DNA of 64,000 nt. Source: Variovorax sp. 770b2 (GTDB lineage Bacteria > Pseudomonadota > Gammaproteobacteria > Burkholderiales > Burkholderiaceae_C). The notes below the pieces were generated by a model. It searched no databases and was not told the origin of the DNA. It saw only the letters and a list, made by a program, of their open reading frames with translations. Made by a program: the position numbers and the translations under genes. The stretch's first letter is position 1; every line of letters begins with the position of its first letter. The stretch lies in assembly GCF_900115685.1 (NCBI RefSeq), contig NZ_FOXJ01000008.1, forward strand, positions 62,001 to 126,000, read 5' to 3'. Positions 62,453 to 64,000 of this stretch are shown here, piece after piece.

Positions 62453-63241
62453 ATGCGCGCTGATCAACTGCTGGTGGAACGCGGCCTCGCCGCGTCGCGT
62501 TCGCAAGCCGTGCGGCTCATTGCCGGCGGCATGCGCTGGCGCGATGCGGGCACGAGCGACGCATGGCGCGCCGTCGTCAAGAACAAGGACGAAGTGCCCG
62601 AGTCCGCGGAGCTCGAGCTGGACGACGCGGCCGAGGCGCGCTACGTCTCGCGCGGCGGGCTCAAGCTCGAAGGAGCGCTGACTGTCAGCGGTGTCGATCC
62701 TGCCGGCAAGCTGTGCCTGGACGTGGGCCAGTCGACCGGCGGTTTTACCGATTGCCTGCTGCAGCGCGGCGCGACGAAGGTCGTGGGCGTCGATGTCGGC
62801 CATGGGCAACTGCATGCGAAGCTGCGCGAGGACGAGCGCGTCGTCGCCATCGAAGGCGTCAATGCCCGGGCCTTGTCGCCGGACGATCTGCAGGAAGAGG
62901 GCGCGTCGGAAGACGAGCTGCGCTTCGACCTGATCGTTGGCGATCTGTCGTTCATCTCGCTCACGCTGGTGCTGCCGGCGGTGGTGCCCTTTCTGGCCGA
63001 CGACGGGCGCCTGCTGATGCTCGTCAAGCCGCAGTTCGAACTGCAGCCCGGCCAGGTCGGCAAGGGCGGCATCGTGCGCGACGAGACGATGTATGCGGTG
63101 GTCCAGAAGCGCCTGCGCGACGCCTGCGCCGCGCTCGACCTGCAGGTGCTGCAGTGGTTCGACAGCCCGATCGCCGGCGGCGATGGCAACCGCGAGTTTT
63201 TCATTCACGCCGTGCGCGCGTCCGGCGCGAACGGCTCCTAA
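62453..63241 (+). CDS. tlyA: TlyA family rRNA 2'-O-methyltransferase
   Basis: Methyltransferase of 262 residues with an N-terminal S4 RNA-binding domain (MRADQLLVERGLAASRSQAV) and a FtsJ-like Rossmann domain: SAM site LDVGQSTGGFTDCLLQRG, catalytic segment GDLSFISLTLVLP. TlyA proteins methylate 16S/23S rRNA and use SAM. The gene lies between ahcY and metF; a 71-base gap with a small hairpin separates it from ahcY. Co-expression with the SAM cycle genes is likely. Confidence 0.92.
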   Translation: MRADQLLVERGLAASRSQAVRLIAGGMRWRDAGTSDAWRAVVKNKDEVPESAELELDDAAEARYVSRGGLKLEGALTVSGVDPAGKLCLDVGQSTGGFTDCLLQRGATKVVGVDVGHGQLHAKLREDERVVAIEGVNARALSPDDLQEEGASEDELRFDLIVGDLSFISLTLVLPAVVPFLADDGRLLMLVKPQFELQPGQVGKGGIVRDETMYAVVQKRLRDACAALDLQVLQWFDSPIAGGDGNREFFIHAVRASGANGS

Positions 63242-63251
63242 GGAGACGCAG

Positions 63252-64000
63252 GTGCGCCTTCCGCTGAGTTTCGAATTCTTCCCGACCAAGACGCCCGAAG
63301 GCGCGGTCAAGCTGCGCGCGGTGCGCCAGCAGCTCTACGTGCGCAAGCCCCAGTTCTGCTCGGTCACCTACGGCGCCGGCGGTTCCACGCACCAGGGCAC
63401 CTTCGGTGCGGTGCAGGAGATCCTGAGCGAAGGCGTCGACGCCGCGAGCCATTTCTCCTGCATCGGCGCCACCAAGGCCACGGTGCGGGAGCAGCTGGCC
63501 GAACTCAAGGCCATGGGCGTGAAGCGCCTGGTCGCGTTGCGCGGCGATCTGCCGAGCGGCTACGGCATCGGCGGCGAGTTCCATTACGCGAGCGACCTCG
63601 TCGCCTTCATCCGTGAAGAGACCGGCAGCGACTTTCACATCGAGGTGGCCTGCTACCCCGAGATTCATCCGCAGGCCCGTTCGCCCGAAGCCGACATGCA
63701 GGCCTTCGCCGCCAAGGTGAAGGCGGGGGCCGACTCGGCCATCACGCAGTATTTCTTCAGCGCCGAGGCCTACTTCCGCTTCGTCGACGACGCACGCAAG
63801 CTCGGGCTCGACACGCCGATCGTGCCGGGCATCATGCCGATCACCAGCTCGACGCAGCTGATGCGCTTCTCGGACGCCTGCGGGGCCGAGATTCCGCGCT
63901 GGATCCGCCTGCGGCTGCAGGGCTTCGGCGACGACACGGCATCGATCAAGGCCTTCGGCCTGGACGTGGTGACCGACCTCTGCGCGCGCCTCTGCGACGG
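63252..64000 (+). CDS. metF: Methylenetetrahydrofolate reductase, 3' truncated
   Basis: Flavoprotein that reduces methylene-THF to methyl-THF for methionine synthesis. The visible 249 residues start MRLPLSFEFFPTKTPEG from a GTG preceded by AGGAGA, with VTYGAGGSTHQGT, SCIGATKATV, LVALRGDLP, EVACYPEIHP and ITQYFFSAEAY matching MetF. The window ends before the stop codon. It starts 10 bases after tlyA, so it is probably part of the ahcY transcript. Confidence 0.95.
   Translation, partial: MRLPLSFEFFPTKTPEGAVKLRAVRQQLYVRKPQFCSVTYGAGGSTHQGTFGAVQEILSEGVDAASHFSCIGATKATVREQLAELKAMGVKRLVALRGDLPSGYGIGGEFHYASDLVAFIREETGSDFHIEVACYPEIHPQARSPEADMQAFAAKVKAGADSAITQYFFSAEAYFRFVDDARKLGLDTPIVPGIMPITSSTQLMRFSDACGAEIPRWIRLRLQGFGDDTASIKAFGLDVVTDLCARLCD

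Overview
The window is about 67% GC, densely coded, and reads like a chromosome segment of a Comamonadaceae betaproteobacterium, most likely Variovorax or a close relative. This rests on the gene content (orphan Bug-type and Leu/Ile/Val-type binding proteins, a leucine/isovalerate cluster, thiC under a TPP riboswitch, ahcY under a SAH riboswitch, a roughly 1,900-residue double UvrA) and on codon use; it is inference, not a database match. No tRNA, rRNA, CRISPR array, insertion sequence or prophage was seen, and no gene-free stretch exceeds 300 bases.

Layout: 1-8.9 kb carries a truncated M20 peptidase, an acyl-CoA dehydrogenase, periplasmic trehalase, a secreted amidase, a LuxR-type regulator divergent from a hybrid histidine kinase, and a YchJ-like protein. 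8.9-12.2 kb has a TPP riboswitch with thiC, a HAD phosphatase and a thioredoxin-like protein. 12.2-23.4 kb is the leucine/isovalerate (liu) region: an AraC-type regulator divergent from isovaleryl-CoA dehydrogenase, an acyl-CoA synthetase, both methylcrotonyl-CoA carboxylase subunits and methylglutaconyl-CoA hydratase, interleaved with an esterase-like gene and DUF4126. The last pathway enzyme, HMG-CoA lyase, lies at 29.6 kb. 24.8-29.4 kb is a tightly overlapping IclR-cupin-binding protein-CoA transferase-acyl-CoA dehydrogenase operon of unknown substrate.

30.5-34.7 kb holds a LysE exporter, a YbaK deacylase, DUF1289, a DsbA-family isomerase, an MHS transporter with a large extra-membrane loop, and a 48-residue membrane peptide. 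34.8-38.5 kb holds three tandem orphan ABC binding-protein genes on the minus strand. Two of them share a leader with a conserved inverted repeat that pairs with the ribosome binding site and shows a compensatory change. 38.6-44.4 kb is a single giant tandem-fused UvrA. 44.6-47.8 kb holds ornithine cyclodeaminase, an acetylpolyamine amidohydrolase-like deacetylase and a Bug protein.

48.0-49.05 kb encodes what appears to be a HopA1-type (type III effector family) protein with an N-terminal zinc-ribbon-like segment; this is the most unusual single gene. 49-54.6 kb has a TetR/MFS divergent pair with a flanking inverted repeat, a HAD-IIB phosphatase and a three-gene ABC-2 exporter. 54.6-59.9 kb (minus strand) is a polyhydroxyalkanoate cluster (phasin, hydrolase, PhaE-like, class III-like PhaC, GNAT) followed by prfC. 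60.8-64 kb is a SAM-cycle unit: SAH riboswitch, ahcY, tlyA and a truncated metF.
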